From Dryas octopetala (taxonomy: Eukaryota > Streptophyta > Magnoliopsida > Rosales > Rosaceae): DNA of 64,000 nt. The stretch covers positions 13,206,001 to 13,270,000 of the forward strand of contig OY992835.1 of NCBI GenBank assembly GCA_963921425.1, read 5' to 3'. The position numbers and the translations under genes were made by a program. Under the pieces are notes generated by a model, which was not told where the DNA came from, did not search any database, and saw only the letters and a list, made by a program, of their open reading frames with translations. Below, piece after piece: positions 22,991 to 37,587 of the stretch. Positions within the stretch are counted from its first letter, which is position 1; each line of letters begins with the position of its first letter.

Positions 22991-24134
22991 GAAGCATGTA
23001 ATTATGTGTTTATGTTTAATTCTGTGTTTCTATTTGTTTGGAAGTTGTTCTTATGTATTTTGTTTTTTTGTTTTTTTGTTTTTTTGTGCCATCTTTCTAT
23101 GTAGGTTCAACATTAAGTCAAGGTTCAAGAAGTTGAGAGTGCCACTGCCAGATTGCCAATGAATCTGCCAAGCTACCAATGCCTCTGTCAGTGAAGTGTG
23201 TTGGATTGTTGGTATCAAATTCATGAACTTATGTTTTCCTTGGTTTCTGAATTCTGGATTTATATTGCTTTTATTTGGTTATATAACTAATAATTAGTAA
23301 TTACTTAATTAGTTTATGGTTTGTTATTTGGGTTATGTAATAATTAGTAATTACTTAATTAGTATCACGGTTATGTAATTGTTAACTGTTTAAGCCTTTA
23401 AGCCTTTAATTAAGGTTGTTTAAGTGTTTAACTGTTGAATTGTTTAAGCCTTTAAGGTTTTGGTTTTGTGATTTGGTTATGTAATATAAGGTAGTGTGAA
23501 AGTGATTTGGTGCTGGATTTTTTATTATGATTTTAGGTTGTGAAATGGTGAAGTTTGTGGTTTGTAAAATGGACCAAATGGTTATGAACTTATGATTCAT
23601 TTTAGTTTGTGAAATGGACCAATGGTTAATGATTCATTGAATCATTGATTATTTGATTTTACTTTGTGAAATGAAATGGTTATGTGAATCCTCAATTCTG
23701 GTTTTTCAAAGAGAAATGAAATGGAACATTATTGTGAGTCTTGTGACTTGTGATACAATTCAGATTGTATGTCATCTTCACAAATAAGTATGTGAATTTT
23801 CATGATAAATTGTGCTTTCTTTTTTAAATTGTTAGTTTGGACCATTTGGTAAGGAAAAATGACTCAAATGAGTCTTGGTTTTCTTTAAAAAAAATTGTCA
23901 TTTTGGGCCTAAGCCCTTAAAAAAACTTCAACTTTGGGCCCAAATTGGCCCATTTTAGCTACAGTTAGAAAGCCCATTTAATTTTGATTTCGACCAAAAC
24001 GTCGGTGCCACCGACTGTCAGTTAACCGCCGCTCATTGGATCGGTGTCGGCATCCAAAATGATATTTCGATGCATGTCGGATCAGATGTCGGTTGAACCC
24101 CGTCGGTTCGGTAACCGATTCGATGTCATCCTTA
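21815..24134 (+). mobile_element. Decayed hAT transposon
   Basis: hAT transposase remnants occupy 21815-22990. The sequence 24000-24134 carries the CGGTTCGGTAACCGATTCGA-type subterminal motif and ends ...GATGTCATCCTTA, as in plant hAT ends. The left terminus was not found and the 8-bp TSD could not be paired. The same GGTAACCGA words occur in the small hAT element at 28649-29107. Confidence 0.5.
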
Positions 24135-24554
24135 CCTATTTGTTCAATTCACATTAGTGAACGACTTCTTTTTTTTTTTTCTTTTGGGTATAAAGCATTA
24201 GTGAAAAAAAAAAAAAAACTGAGGGTGTAGGCTGTGTAGCAAACTAGCAACTGTTTTCTTTCTTTTAAAAAAAAAAAGATAAAAGATAAAAGATAAAAGA
24301 TAAAGATAAAGTATAAAATATCTCTGCTCTTTCCTTGCGTTTAAGACCTGGCGAGAGCCAAACTCCATGTCCAAAAGGAGACCAAACAAAGTCAAAATCA
24401 TATTCTCATTTTCCCAAACATAACCCTGATTTCACTCCAAGCACGCTTCCAAAATGGCGTATTAAACCGAGTCTCTCTGTCTTAGATCTCTCGAACTGAG
24501 TATTTCTTAGTCTGTCTCTTAATGTTTCATACATTTATGCACAATTTTGGAGCA
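22991..24554. other. hAT tail and promoter side of the acidic-protein gene
   Basis: This holds non-coding hAT remnant to 24134, then about 400 bases of upstream region of the gene at 24555, including an AAAAGATAAAAGAT short repeat near 24270-24310. No other gene was recognised. Confidence 0.4.
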
Positions 24555-26517
24555 ATGGAGGTGCAGAGTTTTTGCTGCAGTACTGCTGATTTTGAGGGCA
24601 TTCTGTGCTCTATTGTGGAAGCTTTGGTGGTGGAGACTGCTATTCTTGCTCACAAGTCTCTTCTTTCACTGCTTTTAGTGGTACTACATTACTAATCTCA
24701 ACAGATATTCTCTAATTTTGACTATGTAGGCTAGTTGTACCTTGAAGCTCATACATTAATTGAATTGAATTGTGAGGATTCTTGTTCTAGGTAGTTCCCT
24801 ACACACAGGGTACCTTAATTTGAAGAATATATTTGCTAATTGGGTAGCTGTCCATAGACAAGTATTTTTGAATTTTCTTGCTTCTGACTATACATTTAGG
24901 TTTTGATAAAGTTGTGACTTGTGAGGAATTAAGGTTTTGGAATATGCATGGCTGTTTGGTTTCATTGTAGGCTATAACTTAGTAATTTTCAGATATGAGT
25001 GAAGGTTTTGAGCCCAGGGCTTTTAGTTGATTAGTAGAGTTGTTTAATTTGGCTATTTTTGGTTATTGGGTATCCTGCTATAACAGCTTAGGAGGCTAGC
25101 ATATTCAAATTTCAATAAAAAAAAATACAGTAAGCCCTCTGATAATTTGATATACTTAGTGGAAATGAAAATTATCAACCATAAGACTTATCAAAGCATA
25201 AGTCTTGGAGTGAAGTTGGTTCTTTGAAAATTTATCAAGTATAGAAGTTATCAAGATTAAGAATATGTATGATAAGAGGGTCTACTGTCAAAGTACATTT
25301 CGTTTTGGAATTCTATCTTGTTTTTGTTTTCTTATAGTTTCTCAGCAACCAAAAGGATGATAAAATTAAAGGTTTTCAAATCGAATTTTTTTCTTTTCAA
25401 TAATTGAAGCACTAGTTTTCTCTTGGAAGCCCATAATATGAGCTCCCTTTCTGCAGAAGCAACTTAATTTTGATGAGCATGTTTGTCTTCATTTTTATAG
25501 AAGTGATTTCTTACATACTCTACTGATGATGGATTTAGCTTTTTCTTGTTTGTAGTAAGAAAACTAGTGGCCAGACCATCATGCTCCCTAAATATGTATT
25601 GTTTTTCGTTCAAGTATTTCTGATGCTACTTCCTGAAAGGAAAAATATTCTCTGTCTGCAGTTCATTTTATCTCTTTATGTTTCCTATTGTCTTTTAGCA
25701 TTGAACAATGTTTCTATTGCCAAGTATGGAAATCTCATTCTATGATTATGTAGACCTATATTCCCAAGTATTGCCAAGTATGCTTCTATTGTCTTTTAGT
25801 ATCTCCTAACTGTTCATTTTCTTTCTTTTGAGTTCTCTTACCTTGCTATTGATGAGGAACTTTTCTCCTTTAAATGGAGAATTCTGTTTTGGCCTCTGCA
25901 TGATTTTGGGCATTCAGCTTGCTTGATTTGCTGTTTTTTATGCTTCTCTATGAATCGTTACTGTTTTATTACATTTCTCATCTTGCCTTTATGTTTGTTC
26001 TTCAACAGGTTGGGTCTCCACCTAATGATAATAATGTACTTCCAAATTCAGTGAGAACAGATCAGAGGTAGGAAAGAAGTTTAAGCCATTTTTCCCATCT
26101 GTATTTCACAATTTCTTTTGTATATTATTCATTATCTGTTCATAGTGTGGGATGGAAAGTAATCGGGCAGTGCATGTGAGACTGCATTGCAGGTTTCCAA
26201 TGTCCGAACTTAATAAAGTGAAAGAGCCTGATGCTGAAAACAACGATGCAGGTGAAACATATGATGATAATGATGACGAAGATGAAGACAGTGATGATGA
26301 TGATGGTGATGAGTCAGAAGATGAGAGTGATGATGATGATGATTCTGATGATGAGGCTGACGCTAATGGCGATGGAGACAGTGATGATGAAGATGACGAC
26401 GATGACGATGACAGTGATGAGGATGACGATGACGACGACAATGATGATGATGAGGATGATGAAGAGGAAGATGAGGAAGGAGAACAATTGCAGTTCCCTC
26501 CGAAAAGGAAGAAGTGA
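24555..26517 (+). CDS. Asp/Glu-rich acidic protein with basic C-terminus
   Basis: Three-exon model: 24555-24680, 26009-26067 and 26193-26517, giving 169 residues. Exon 1 encodes MEVQSFCCSTADFEGILC and a hydrophobic helix (VEALVVETAILAHKSLLSLL). Exon 2 encodes VGSPPNDNNVLPNSVRTDQ. Exon 3 encodes an acidic tract of about 80 residues (runs of D with S, E and N) and ends FPPKRKK, a likely nuclear localisation signal. The acidic tract is built from GAT/GAC/GAA codons that mix, so it is selected at protein level rather than a pure microsatellite. Such proteins are usually annotated by low-complexity similarity (VHS3-like or ANP32-like); I do not assign a function. Histone or basic-protein binding would be a guess. 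Confidence 0.65.
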
Positions 26518-27481
26518 AATTAACTGTTATCCTTCTCTTTTTTCTTGGCTGCTCCTTTGGTAACTTGGGGCAGGCTGGAGAGCAATTGTTAGGAATATGA
26601 GAGCATCCTATTGCTTTTATAGAGGTGGAAAATCCCTTGTTTTTGCTAATTGAATGATAATTTTTCATTGGGCAATTCTATTTGTCTACAGTGATGTCAG
26701 GTCAGATTGTAAAACCTGTGAACCACTACGGCATCAGTGTGACATCACTATGGTATCAGTTTTCTTTTCTGATCTATTCTTGTCATAGTCTTTCCTAAGC
26801 AGTTGACAAGTTGAATTTTTGAGCCTCCCCTCCAGACTACCATCCCACTTCCACAAGGAAACTAAAACTTGGAATCATACTGAAGAGAAAACAGAACCAA
26901 GCCACAAGATGAAAATAATCAAAACCCCCACTATTTCCTTGAAGGATGGTGGACATTGAAACATATATAGCAGCAACTTAATAGCTAGGGACTTGCCTAT
27001 CGTTGAAGCCTCAAGTCTGTAAAATGTTATATGATATCAAAGAGCTTTATCAGTTTCAAATTTTCTTTTTTTCTTTTTTTCTTTTTTTCCAAAAAGGAAA
27101 TTTGATGAACAAAGATAAAATTGAGAATTGTGAGAGGAGCACATGTAAGATATTCTCGCACGTAAGAGATTGAATATGAGAAAAGGCTGTATACACCATC
27201 GTCGTAGGCCGTGGGCGAACAATTGTGCATAGCATTTGGCCATTAATTGTATGATTCATAATCTCATATGAACATTATTAATAAGAAGATTATGCAGAAC
27301 AAAATGCAGGTGGTGTTTGATCACATAATTACAGTGATGCAATCTCACATTGAACAATGCATAATATGCCTTCTCCATTGTCTTCATCTTAAGCTTAATT
27401 ACCCAGCTCCACAGCCGTCTAATCCAAATTCCATGCTCAAAATGCACATTCACATAATTTATACACTTGACATCATCAAAA
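26518..27481. other. Convergent 3-prime flanks
   Basis: This is the 3-prime UTR of the acidic-protein gene and spacer to the TTM3-like gene on the other strand. AGTGATGTCA (26691-26700) is repeated inverted as TGACATCACT about 50 bases later. The overlapping open frames at 27027-27259 (-) are lysine-run artefacts. Confidence 0.45.
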
Positions 27482-28111
27482 TTACAAAGACTGATCACCA
27501 CTCGGGCAACTTCCGGACCGAAAAACCCCAAACTTGGAAACCTCCGAATACCGAAACCTTATCTCATTCTCCTCCAACAACCTTTCCAGAACCTTCTTAT
27601 CCCTCTCAGGGTTTGAGCTCTCACACTCCACCTCATAACACGTGCCGAAATCGTAGTGGCTCTCGTCCACCTCCACCTTCAACCCCTTCCACTCGTACAC
27701 ACCCCTCACATTCCTAAACCCACCCAAGCACACAAACCCTTTCTCCCCAACCCCGTATTCCTCCACCACGAGCTTCAGGAGCGTGGAGGAGTTGGCGGCG
27801 GCTAGGAGCCGCCAAGGCTCGGCCACGCATGCGCGGCCGAGCGTGGGGTCAAAGTGCTCCTCGAGCTCTTGGACGCGGCTGACGCCGTCGGAGATGACGG
27901 GTTTGGCCTTGAGGGAGAGGACGCAGCTGCGGGATACGGCGTCGTAGAAGCGGAGGCGGAGGACGGCGAAGTTGGAGGAGAGCTCGGAGTTGGAGCCGTC
28001 GAAAAAGACGTTCTCTTGGATTTGGGTTTGGACGTGAAAGGGGGAGAGGAGGTCGGAGAGCTTTTGGTGTGCAGAGGCGTCTGGGAGGCGGAGCTTCACT
28101 TCCACTTCCAT
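27482..28111 (-). CDS. TTM3: CYTH-domain triphosphate tunnel metalloenzyme (TTM3-like)
   Basis: Single-exon, 209 residues, close to the 210 of Arabidopsis TTM3. The N-terminal MEVEVKLRL is the ExExK metal-binding signature (Glu2, Glu4, Lys6). Further tunnel strands follow: VLRLRF, VLSLKAKP, GVSRVQELEE, VVEEYG, GFRNVRGVYEWKGLKVEVDE (Glu and Asp ligands) and CYEVECES. The family hydrolyses tripolyphosphate with divalent cations and AtTTM3 has been tied to root growth. In Arabidopsis the TTM3 coding region follows CDC26 on one bicistronic mRNA; here no CDC26-like frame is seen in the ~200 bases upstream. The start is chosen because the signature begins at Met1. Confidence 0.92.
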   Translation of the reverse strand: MEVEVKLRLPDASAHQKLSDLLSPFHVQTQIQENVFFDGSNSELSSNFAVLRLRFYDAVSRSCVLSLKAKPVISDGVSRVQELEEHFDPTLGRACVAEPWRLLAAANSSTLLKLVVEEYGVGEKGFVCLGGFRNVRGVYEWKGLKVEVDESHYDFGTCYEVECESSNPERDKKVLERLLEENEIRFRYSEVSKFGVFRSGSCPSGDQSL

Positions 28112-28640
28112 TTGATCGAATGTTTATTGTTGTTTGCTTGCTCAGACCAAACGAGTGAACACTGCACTCTACTTCGTTGATAATTTGATATGGACTATAT
28201 GGTGGTGGAGAAGAGTACGTAAGGGAGATTTTTTTATAAAAAAAATTCTATGTGTTTAACTTTTTTTTTTCTATAAATTTAATAAACTGAAGTTGACATA
28301 ATACATGGTAAATGTCATAAACAGAGAAGGATTTCGGAATGAGAAATACAAGACAAATTTCATTTTTGGTCTTGAAAATGTAAAAAGTCTGACAATGAAC
28401 TAGCTATTGTATTTCTCTTGCTAATGTTAAAAGAGATTCTAAATTCAAATCCACTGTCCCAAAAAAAAAAGAGAGTAAAACAATCCAAGGAAAAACTCAT
28501 AAACAGAAATTATAATGGAAATGGCCAACATGCGCAAAATCTACAAGCCTCGCGTAATGGACTCCGACTAAAACACATTCACAATACAAGAATACAAAAA
28601 GGGATCATAACAAAACAAAAACCAAAGCCTATATTTTTGA
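28112..28640. other. Upstream flank of the TTM3-like gene
   Basis: This is the promoter and leader side of the minus-strand gene. No CDC26-like upstream frame was found. AT-rich sequence fills the rest. Confidence 0.45.
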
Positions 28641-29115
28641 CATAATTGTAGGGCTGGCATTTTTTAACTACTAAAAAAGTAAAAAATCAATGATACACCA
28701 CTGTCTATTGCAATGTCTTATGTTTAAAATGAGCACAGTTCACAGTGCCCTATATCCTTTGGACACTGCCTTGCCAAGGACCAAGGTTGGATGGCCTTTG
28801 CTAGACACTCCAATAAAATGGGCACGGTTCACAGTGGCCTATATCCAATTTTCTAGTAGTATTTGCTGACAAATCGACTCGGTGGTTGATTGTGCAATGT
28901 CAATTTTGGCAGCCCTATCGAACTGCACCGCCATGGTCAGTATCAGAAGTGATTTAAAAACAACCCCCTCGAAACACCAAAAACCCGAACTGCACCGACA
29001 TACTGTCGACCGACCCCCCACTTCGGTAACCGACAACCATCGATTCGGCGCTGATTCATTTTTATGTCATCCGACCCCATGCGGTAACCGAACTGATTCC
29101 ACTCCTACATAATTG
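28641..29115. mobile_element. Non-autonomous hAT element (MITE) with 8-bp TSD
   Basis: Element 28649-29107 (459 bp) starts TAGGGCTGG and its complement starts TAGGAGTGG. Perfect 8-bp duplications CATAATTG flank it (28641-28648 and 29108-29115). It carries GGTAACCGA subterminal words also found at the end of the decayed hAT element near 24110. No coding capacity. Confidence 0.8.
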
Positions 29116-30126
29116 TGCGTTGTGACTGGCATATAGTTACAGTCTTACAGACATTCAAAGTTTTTGCATCAAGCATTCGAGTACTTGCCAATTTGTATGT
29201 TTGACGCAACAACTTAGGTGAACCAGCTTGAAACGTTTTTAAGCAACTCTCTTAATTTATTATTTTATTTTTTGATTTGGTTTTATATAAAATAAAAAAC
29301 CCCTAAATCTAAGCGTGTTTACAAGCAATTAAAGGTTTAAAAAGAAGGGGGTTTTCTTAAGTCCAAAATAGTATAATAGGCCACTCATCTTTAAGAAAAA
29401 CGGTGAAAAGCCAATCCACTTTAATGAGTCGAGTGTTTAGTGTCTATGCCGACCACTCAGCACTTTTTTTTTTGCGTGTTTTAGAAAATAGCTACTATCA
29501 AACAGTAGTTATTATTACCATTGTGCAATAGTGAAACTTCATAAAAATAATACTTATACATTTACCTTATATTTTTTTTCTTACATAAATATGTTAAAAA
29601 CTAATAAAATCAACATAAAACTCTAAATTTAAGCTTATGAAGTCGCATCCACTGCTTTTACAATGACTATTATTAATTGTCACTATTGAATAGTAACAAT
29701 GATAGTCACTGTCGAACAATAGCAATTTGCCCAGCATGCAAAAAAGTATGTATATATATATACATGACATGCCGAGCGCTCAACACTATGAAAACATGCC
29801 TTCCGGTTATAATGCGGAATTATTTTAATTATTTTTTAACTAAAAAGTAGACCTTTTTATCCTTGTAACCTTTAGGTTGGTGAGTCTTTTTTATCAATTT
29901 TGTTGCATGGCGAGTATGGGTCATATGGCCACTGGATCAACAATGATTGTAGTCACTATTATGAATGTCATTGTTGAATAATAGCAATACTCTAAACGTG
30001 GAACCAGAAAAAAAAAAAAAAATGATGTGTTGGGCTTCGTGCCAAGCTTTTTTCTTTTTTAATAAATTTTCATTAAATGCTCTAACCTATTATTTTATTT
30101 TTCTAAATGAGCTTAAAAAACTAGAC
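29116..30126. other. AT-rich spacer with GCCGAGCGCTCA-like words
   Basis: No gene was seen. It includes ATGCCGAGCGCTCAACAC near 29770 and ATGCCGACCACTCAGCAC near 29448, words that recur near 49258 and 56205. These point to a dispersed, unnamed repeat. Confidence 0.35.
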
Positions 30127-30572
30127 TGCTGCTATTTGCACACTTTTTTTTTTTTTTGCACACCCCTTTCATACTTTTTCTCACTTTACACCCCCACATT
30201 CTTCCCATTATTGAAATTTCTCATATATACACACCCCTTTCAATTACCAAAATACCCCATTTCATTAATCTTAACAAATTTCTCTTACACACCTCACTCA
30301 ATCCATTCAAACAATACACACCCACCATCTTTTTTTTCTCCCGTACACACCCCTTCCCCCTTTTTGTTTTTTTTTTTTTTCTTCTTCTTTTTCTTCCCCT
30401 TACCCGAGCCACCACATTCTTCCTTCTTTCTCTCTCTCCATGCACCACCACCACGGCACCACTAAAACAGCCACCACCACCACCTTCTTCCCCTTACCCG
30501 AGCTAAAACAGCCACCACCATCACCACCTTCTTCTTCCTCCTACCCGAGCCAAAACAGCCACCATCACCACC

Positions 30573-30575
<3 letters not shown>

Positions 30576-30632
<57 letters not shown>
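30576..30632. repeat. (CT)n microsatellite
   Basis: About 28 uninterrupted TC units inside the inverted-repeat element. Confidence 0.95.
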
Positions 30633-30634
<2 letters not shown>

Positions 30635-31324
30635 TTCCTCTCTCCTCTCGCCAAAAGAAAACATAGTTCCACCTGCCACATAAAATCCCATTTAGCAACC
30701 AACCACCTTACCCCACCGCAAATCAAAGAAAATTTTTATAAAGAAAAAAAAAAAGGAACAAAATGCTAGAAATAGCTAGATTGGTTAATAATCATTATTT
30801 GAATTAGTAACAAAAGATAAATTCAAGGCATAACAACAAACTCCACAATCAAAGCAGAACGTAAAATTCAGGCTCAAAGCATCATCATATCACAAGCTAG
30901 CCCAAGCAGACATCAAAAAAAAAAAAGGGCTCAAGTGGTTCAGTGGACCAGTGCCGACCCGTCGGTTTCGTTCGGCAGGTACTCGTCGAACAAACCTGGT
31001 GTGTTCAGCAAATGAAACCAACGGGTTCGGCACTGGTCTGCCGAACCACCTGGGCTCAATTTTTTTTTTATTGTCTACTTGAGAGAGAGAGAGAGAAAGA
31101 GAGAGATAGAAGAAGGTGGTGGTGGCTGTTTTGGTGGTGCATGCGGGGAGAGAGAGAGAGAGAATGAAGAAGGTGGTGGCTCATGTAGGGGGAAGAAGAA
31201 GAAGAAGAAGAAGAAGAAAAAAGGGGAGGAGGTGTGAACGAGAAAAAAAAGAAAGGGAAAGAGAAAGAGAGAGAAAGAAGAAAGGGGTTGTGTGATATTT
31301 TTTCTTAGATTTATTTTTTTATTT

Positions 31325-32018
31325 TTAGGCCCCGTTTGAGATTGCGGTGGAGGACCCAAAAGCTGTTGTGGATGACAATTCTCAATCACCTACAACAACT
31401 TTGGTGTTTGGTAAAAAAATAAAAACTACTTTTCTCCACAATTCTCAACTCCCTACAGCAAAAATAGAAAGCATGTTTCTAGGTGTTTTTGAAAGCTGCA
31501 GTGACTCACAACAACAATGAATATTTTATTTTACCCATAATACCCTCATTGATTTCTATAATTTTTATTTGTCTATTTTAAATTAAAAAATATGTCCATT
31601 GTTAGTTATATTTTATATTGTGATAATTAATTATGATATTTTATTTATACGATTAAAATTATAATATACCTAAAAAAATAATAGGCATACTTATTTAATA
31701 ATGTTGTTCTTAGAAATTAATGCTAATAAAAATTTGTAGTCAAAAATTTCAAAAACAAGTAAACAATACATTTTATTTTTACCAAACAAATAAGTGAAAT
31801 GCATTTTCAGCATCATGTCCATTTTAATAATTATACAAAGTCACAGTATTTTTAGATTAACATTTACCAAACATTTTGATACTGTTTTTTGCACTCACAG
31901 CACTTTTGAAAACATAGTTTACCAAACACTCAACTGTTTTACTTTACAGCTGACTTTACTTCACAATTGTTTTACTTCACAACTATTTTTTCTCACAGCA
32001 ATACCAAACTGGCCCTTA
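31325..32018. mobile_element. PIF/Harbinger (Tourist-like) MITE
   Basis: Element 31328-32015, 688 bp, with left end GGCCCCGTTTGAGATTGCGG and right-end complement GGGCCAGTTTGGTATTGCTG. TTA flanks both sides (31325-31327 and 32016-32018), the 3-bp target typical of PIF/Harbinger. It contains ACCAAAC-type words on both arms. It is nested in the inverted-repeat element, so it is younger. Confidence 0.75.
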
Positions 32019-32061
32019 ATAAAAGTGTGCAAAAAAAAAATAGTGTGCAAATAGCGGCACT

Positions 32062-32700
32062 ATTTTTTTATAGGTTCGTTGACTTTAGATACCAAATTTC
32101 ATTATTATTTTATTTTAACTACTAAAATATTTATGTTATTTCACTTTAGATACTAAATTTCAGTTTAGGTATCAACTTAAAAAAATATAGTTTTACTAAG
32201 CTGTGATTGTTTAACCGTCACAACTTTTTATTAATTTGTTCTTTTTTCAGTGTCTGCAAAGCTTAAACTTTAATGTTTAGTATCTAGGTTATAACTTATA
32301 AGACTTCATCTCCTAAGTCTAAATCAAAAGCACTAAACTCTTATAAACTTTAAATTTTTTTGAATTTCAAACAGTCACAATTATGATTGTTCGATAATCA
32401 CAACTATATAGCAAACTGATTTATAACATAATTCAAAATGTCTTGCTTTAGGTTAGTACCTAAACTAAAAAAAATTAGTACCGTGATGTTTTGCTGAAAA
32501 ACTATTGATATTTGATATTTAATTCTATTTTTTTTTTTTATTACATGAAAAAAAATTGAATTCTAAACCCATTCTAAATTTCTAATTCTAACATCCTCCC
32601 GTGTTAACTCGAGGGCTTAAAATAAACAGTCAAACATGTCCAATGTGACCGACTCAATTTCAACACAAATCTCTTTTGCTCAAGAAGCATGGCAATACTG
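32062..32700. other. Upstream flank of the RH35 gene
   Basis: AT-rich sequence with scattered GATACTAAATTTC repeats (near 32085 and 32150). The 5-prime leader of the helicase gene probably begins after about 32700. Confidence 0.4.
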
Positions 32701-32937
32701 GGTTTTACAGTTTTTACTTGCCTTCCATATAAACAGTGATCCCAAGCCTCTCACCAATTCTCATATCTTCGAAGGAAACGGACTTGTACGGAGAGGCCCA
32801 GCCAACCCTTCTCCTCGTCTCCCAAACCCATCAAATTTCGGAAACCAAAACTTTCTGCAACTGAAATTTGCTGCTACTCCAAGCCTTACTTCCTAAATCT
32901 AATTTCCAACCTCTCAAAGAAGCTCAACTACAACAAG

Positions 32938-33477
32938 GTACTTCTATTTTCTCCAAATTTATAGTCTTCTATTTTCTCCAAATTTATAGTCTTCTATTTT
33001 TAGTATTGATTAGGGTTTTTTTGTTCCCCTCTGATTCTGTCTCTCTGAAACATTTTGTGGGTCGGTCGATTTTTCCCCAAAGTTTTAATTTTTCCCATTA
33101 CCATTGTTCTTTTTTGAAGTTTTCGATTGTATGTGAATGGGTAATTTTTGTTTTGCTATTAGTTATTATAAAGTTGATGTTGCTTGTACATGGTTTGCCG
33201 TGTAAATTTGGGGATTCTTTTTAAGTAGTTTGCGAAATGGAGATTTTCTGTCTTTAAAATTAAGCTTAAATCGATAATCTTATGATAAAATGTTGCCCAA
33301 ATTGATAAATGTTGCTTCGTTTAATTTTAATACTATTCAAGGTTCGCTTGTGTAAGTTTATGCACATATGTCTTTAAGAGTTTGATATTAGACAATTGGG
33401 TTTTCTTTAATTCTACTGCTTTGTATGCCTTAGTGTTGAAAATTCAGTAATTCTTATAGAATTTTGTTTTCCCACAG
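32938..33477 (+). other. 5-prime-UTR intron of the helicase gene
   Basis: Donor AAG/GTACTT at 32938 and acceptor CCCACAG/G ending at 33477 bracket a 540-bp intron. The downstream exon starts 11 bases before the helicase ATG. The first part holds a direct duplication of TTTCTCCAAATTTATAGTCT. Confidence 0.5.
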
Positions 33478-33485
33478 GAACTTAA

Positions 33486-36087
<2,602 letters not shown>

Positions 36088-36786
36088 TGTTTTTGATATA
36101 TACCTCTTTTACACTTCACTTTATAAGTTGAAAAAATGAAAATTGAATTTTGTACTCTTTTGTTTATCAATGCATGTATTTGAGCTTTTCACTAGACATG
36201 AGCATGAGCGCATGTTAAATTTGTTAAATGTAATTGGATGACCTTTTGTCTGAAGTATCTTGAATGGCTGCAAATATGCCTAGGGTGTAGAAGCTTTGAT
36301 TGTTTAAGAGGTATGATAGTTGTGTGCATTTGTTGTTACCTTGAATATGGGAAAGAATATCTTTGAACAAATTTTGCATTGCTGTGATGTTTAATTTGCA
36401 GCTGCGCAGAACAACTTTTACTTCACAAATCCACCTGATTTTTGGAACTTTTTAATGGCCTGGGATAACTCTTGTGATGCTATGTACAGAACTGTTATTG
36501 TAAATATTAATGAAGTGAATAGCACTGCTTGGTTATTTGACGGTGCATGTTACAGCTATAACAAAGTCTCTTAAAAACTTTAAGGAACAGTATCATATAT
36601 ATCCCTGTAAAATTCTGGCCAAAGAAAAGAACAGAACATAGTTTTATAATAATAATAATAATAATAATAATGCGCCTCCTAAAGAGAAGATATTACAATG
36701 TGTCGATACAAAAGAGATCTAAACATGGTGGTTGCATATACTTTGAGGGATTACATATTTGAAGGGATCATCTATCTAAATATGCA
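36088..36786. other. Convergent 3-prime flanks with AAT repeat
   Basis: 3-prime UTR and spacer between the helicase gene and the minus-strand coiled-coil gene. An (AAT)n microsatellite lies at 36647-36671. Confidence 0.5.
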
Positions 36787-37587
36787 TTACATCAGCAGTG
36801 CCAAAGTATTAGCTCTAAGATTCCTGGTGACAAGCGATGGATGTGGATCTTGGTGTAAAATATCTGATAAACTAGTTCCCAGTCTCTCATCCTGTTTATC
36901 CAACAAATGCATCAAAATCAGTCAGCCAACAATTCAGCTAGTAAACCCTACAAGTGCTGAAAAATTATGTTAGTGATATTACAAACTTACTACAATTAAA
37001 CCCATAATTTGTATACTTCTAGTCTATAGAAAAAGACAAAAGCACCAGTATAAAATTATAAAATAATCATCCCTCACAAAGGTTGGAGCCCACTTTAGTA
37101 CCTGTGAAGAGTTGAGACTTGAATTCCCATCATTAGACTTGAAATCTCTTGTTACCAGATATCTGGGGTGAAATCCTAGTATCTGAAATTTCTGGTATAT
37201 CTCATTCATCAACTTCTTTCTTTCCTCTGCACCCTCAAATAATTCATGCATCATAGTTTCAGTTTCTTCTTCAAGAACACTCAATCGTTCATTTAGTTCT
37301 CCGACTTCATCATTAGTGCACAATACAGCCTTACCCTTACAAGAAACATTGCGAGCCTTACCTCTTGAACAACCAACCAGAAGCGACTTCTCCACACCCT
37401 TTTTACCAATTGACACAGTCTCCAAATTGCAGTGATACTTAGCTCTTTCCCTTTCTACCCTTTCATACACCAATATGGAACCATTGTTAATTCTTTGCTC
37501 ATCACTAGTGCTTGTTGTTGGACCCTTGAATCTAGAAAGCTCCTTGATTGATGAACATGTTTCCAACTCAGGCTTAACAATTTCCAT
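36787..37587 (-). CDS. Small coiled-coil protein of unknown function
   Basis: Two-exon model: 37587-37102 and 36891-36787, joined in phase 0 (NSSQ / DERLG), giving 196 residues. The unspliced frame runs on past 37102 into AT-rich sequence, whereas the splice ends with TNLRAN-like residues and a stop. The N-terminal half is polar and basic (KELSRFKGPTTS, GCSRGKARN). Residues about 100-140 form a heptad-like helix (ELNERLSVLEEETETMM, EERKKLMNEIYQKFQILG), so a coiled coil is likely. I do not recognise the family; the ERKKLMNEIYQ segment looks like a conserved plant-specific motif. Supported by GT/AG borders and phase only. Confidence 0.6.

Larger units (their letters stand above)
30127..32061. 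mobile_element. Inverted-repeat element, same family as 17197-18363
   Basis: The left end CTGCTGCTATTTGCACAC and the complement of the right end (GTGCCGCTATTTGCACAC) match each other and the ends of the hairpin element at 17197. Its core (about 30938-31052) is a palindrome built on GACCAGTGCCGA and its complement. CT runs on the left (30576-30632) face GA runs on the right (31081-31100, 31150-31163). A PIF-type MITE is nested in the right arm. A clear target duplication was not found. Confidence 0.6.

Noticed and set aside
26363-26668. His-rich frame on the minus strand
   Set aside because: It is the antisense reading of the GAT-type acidic codons.
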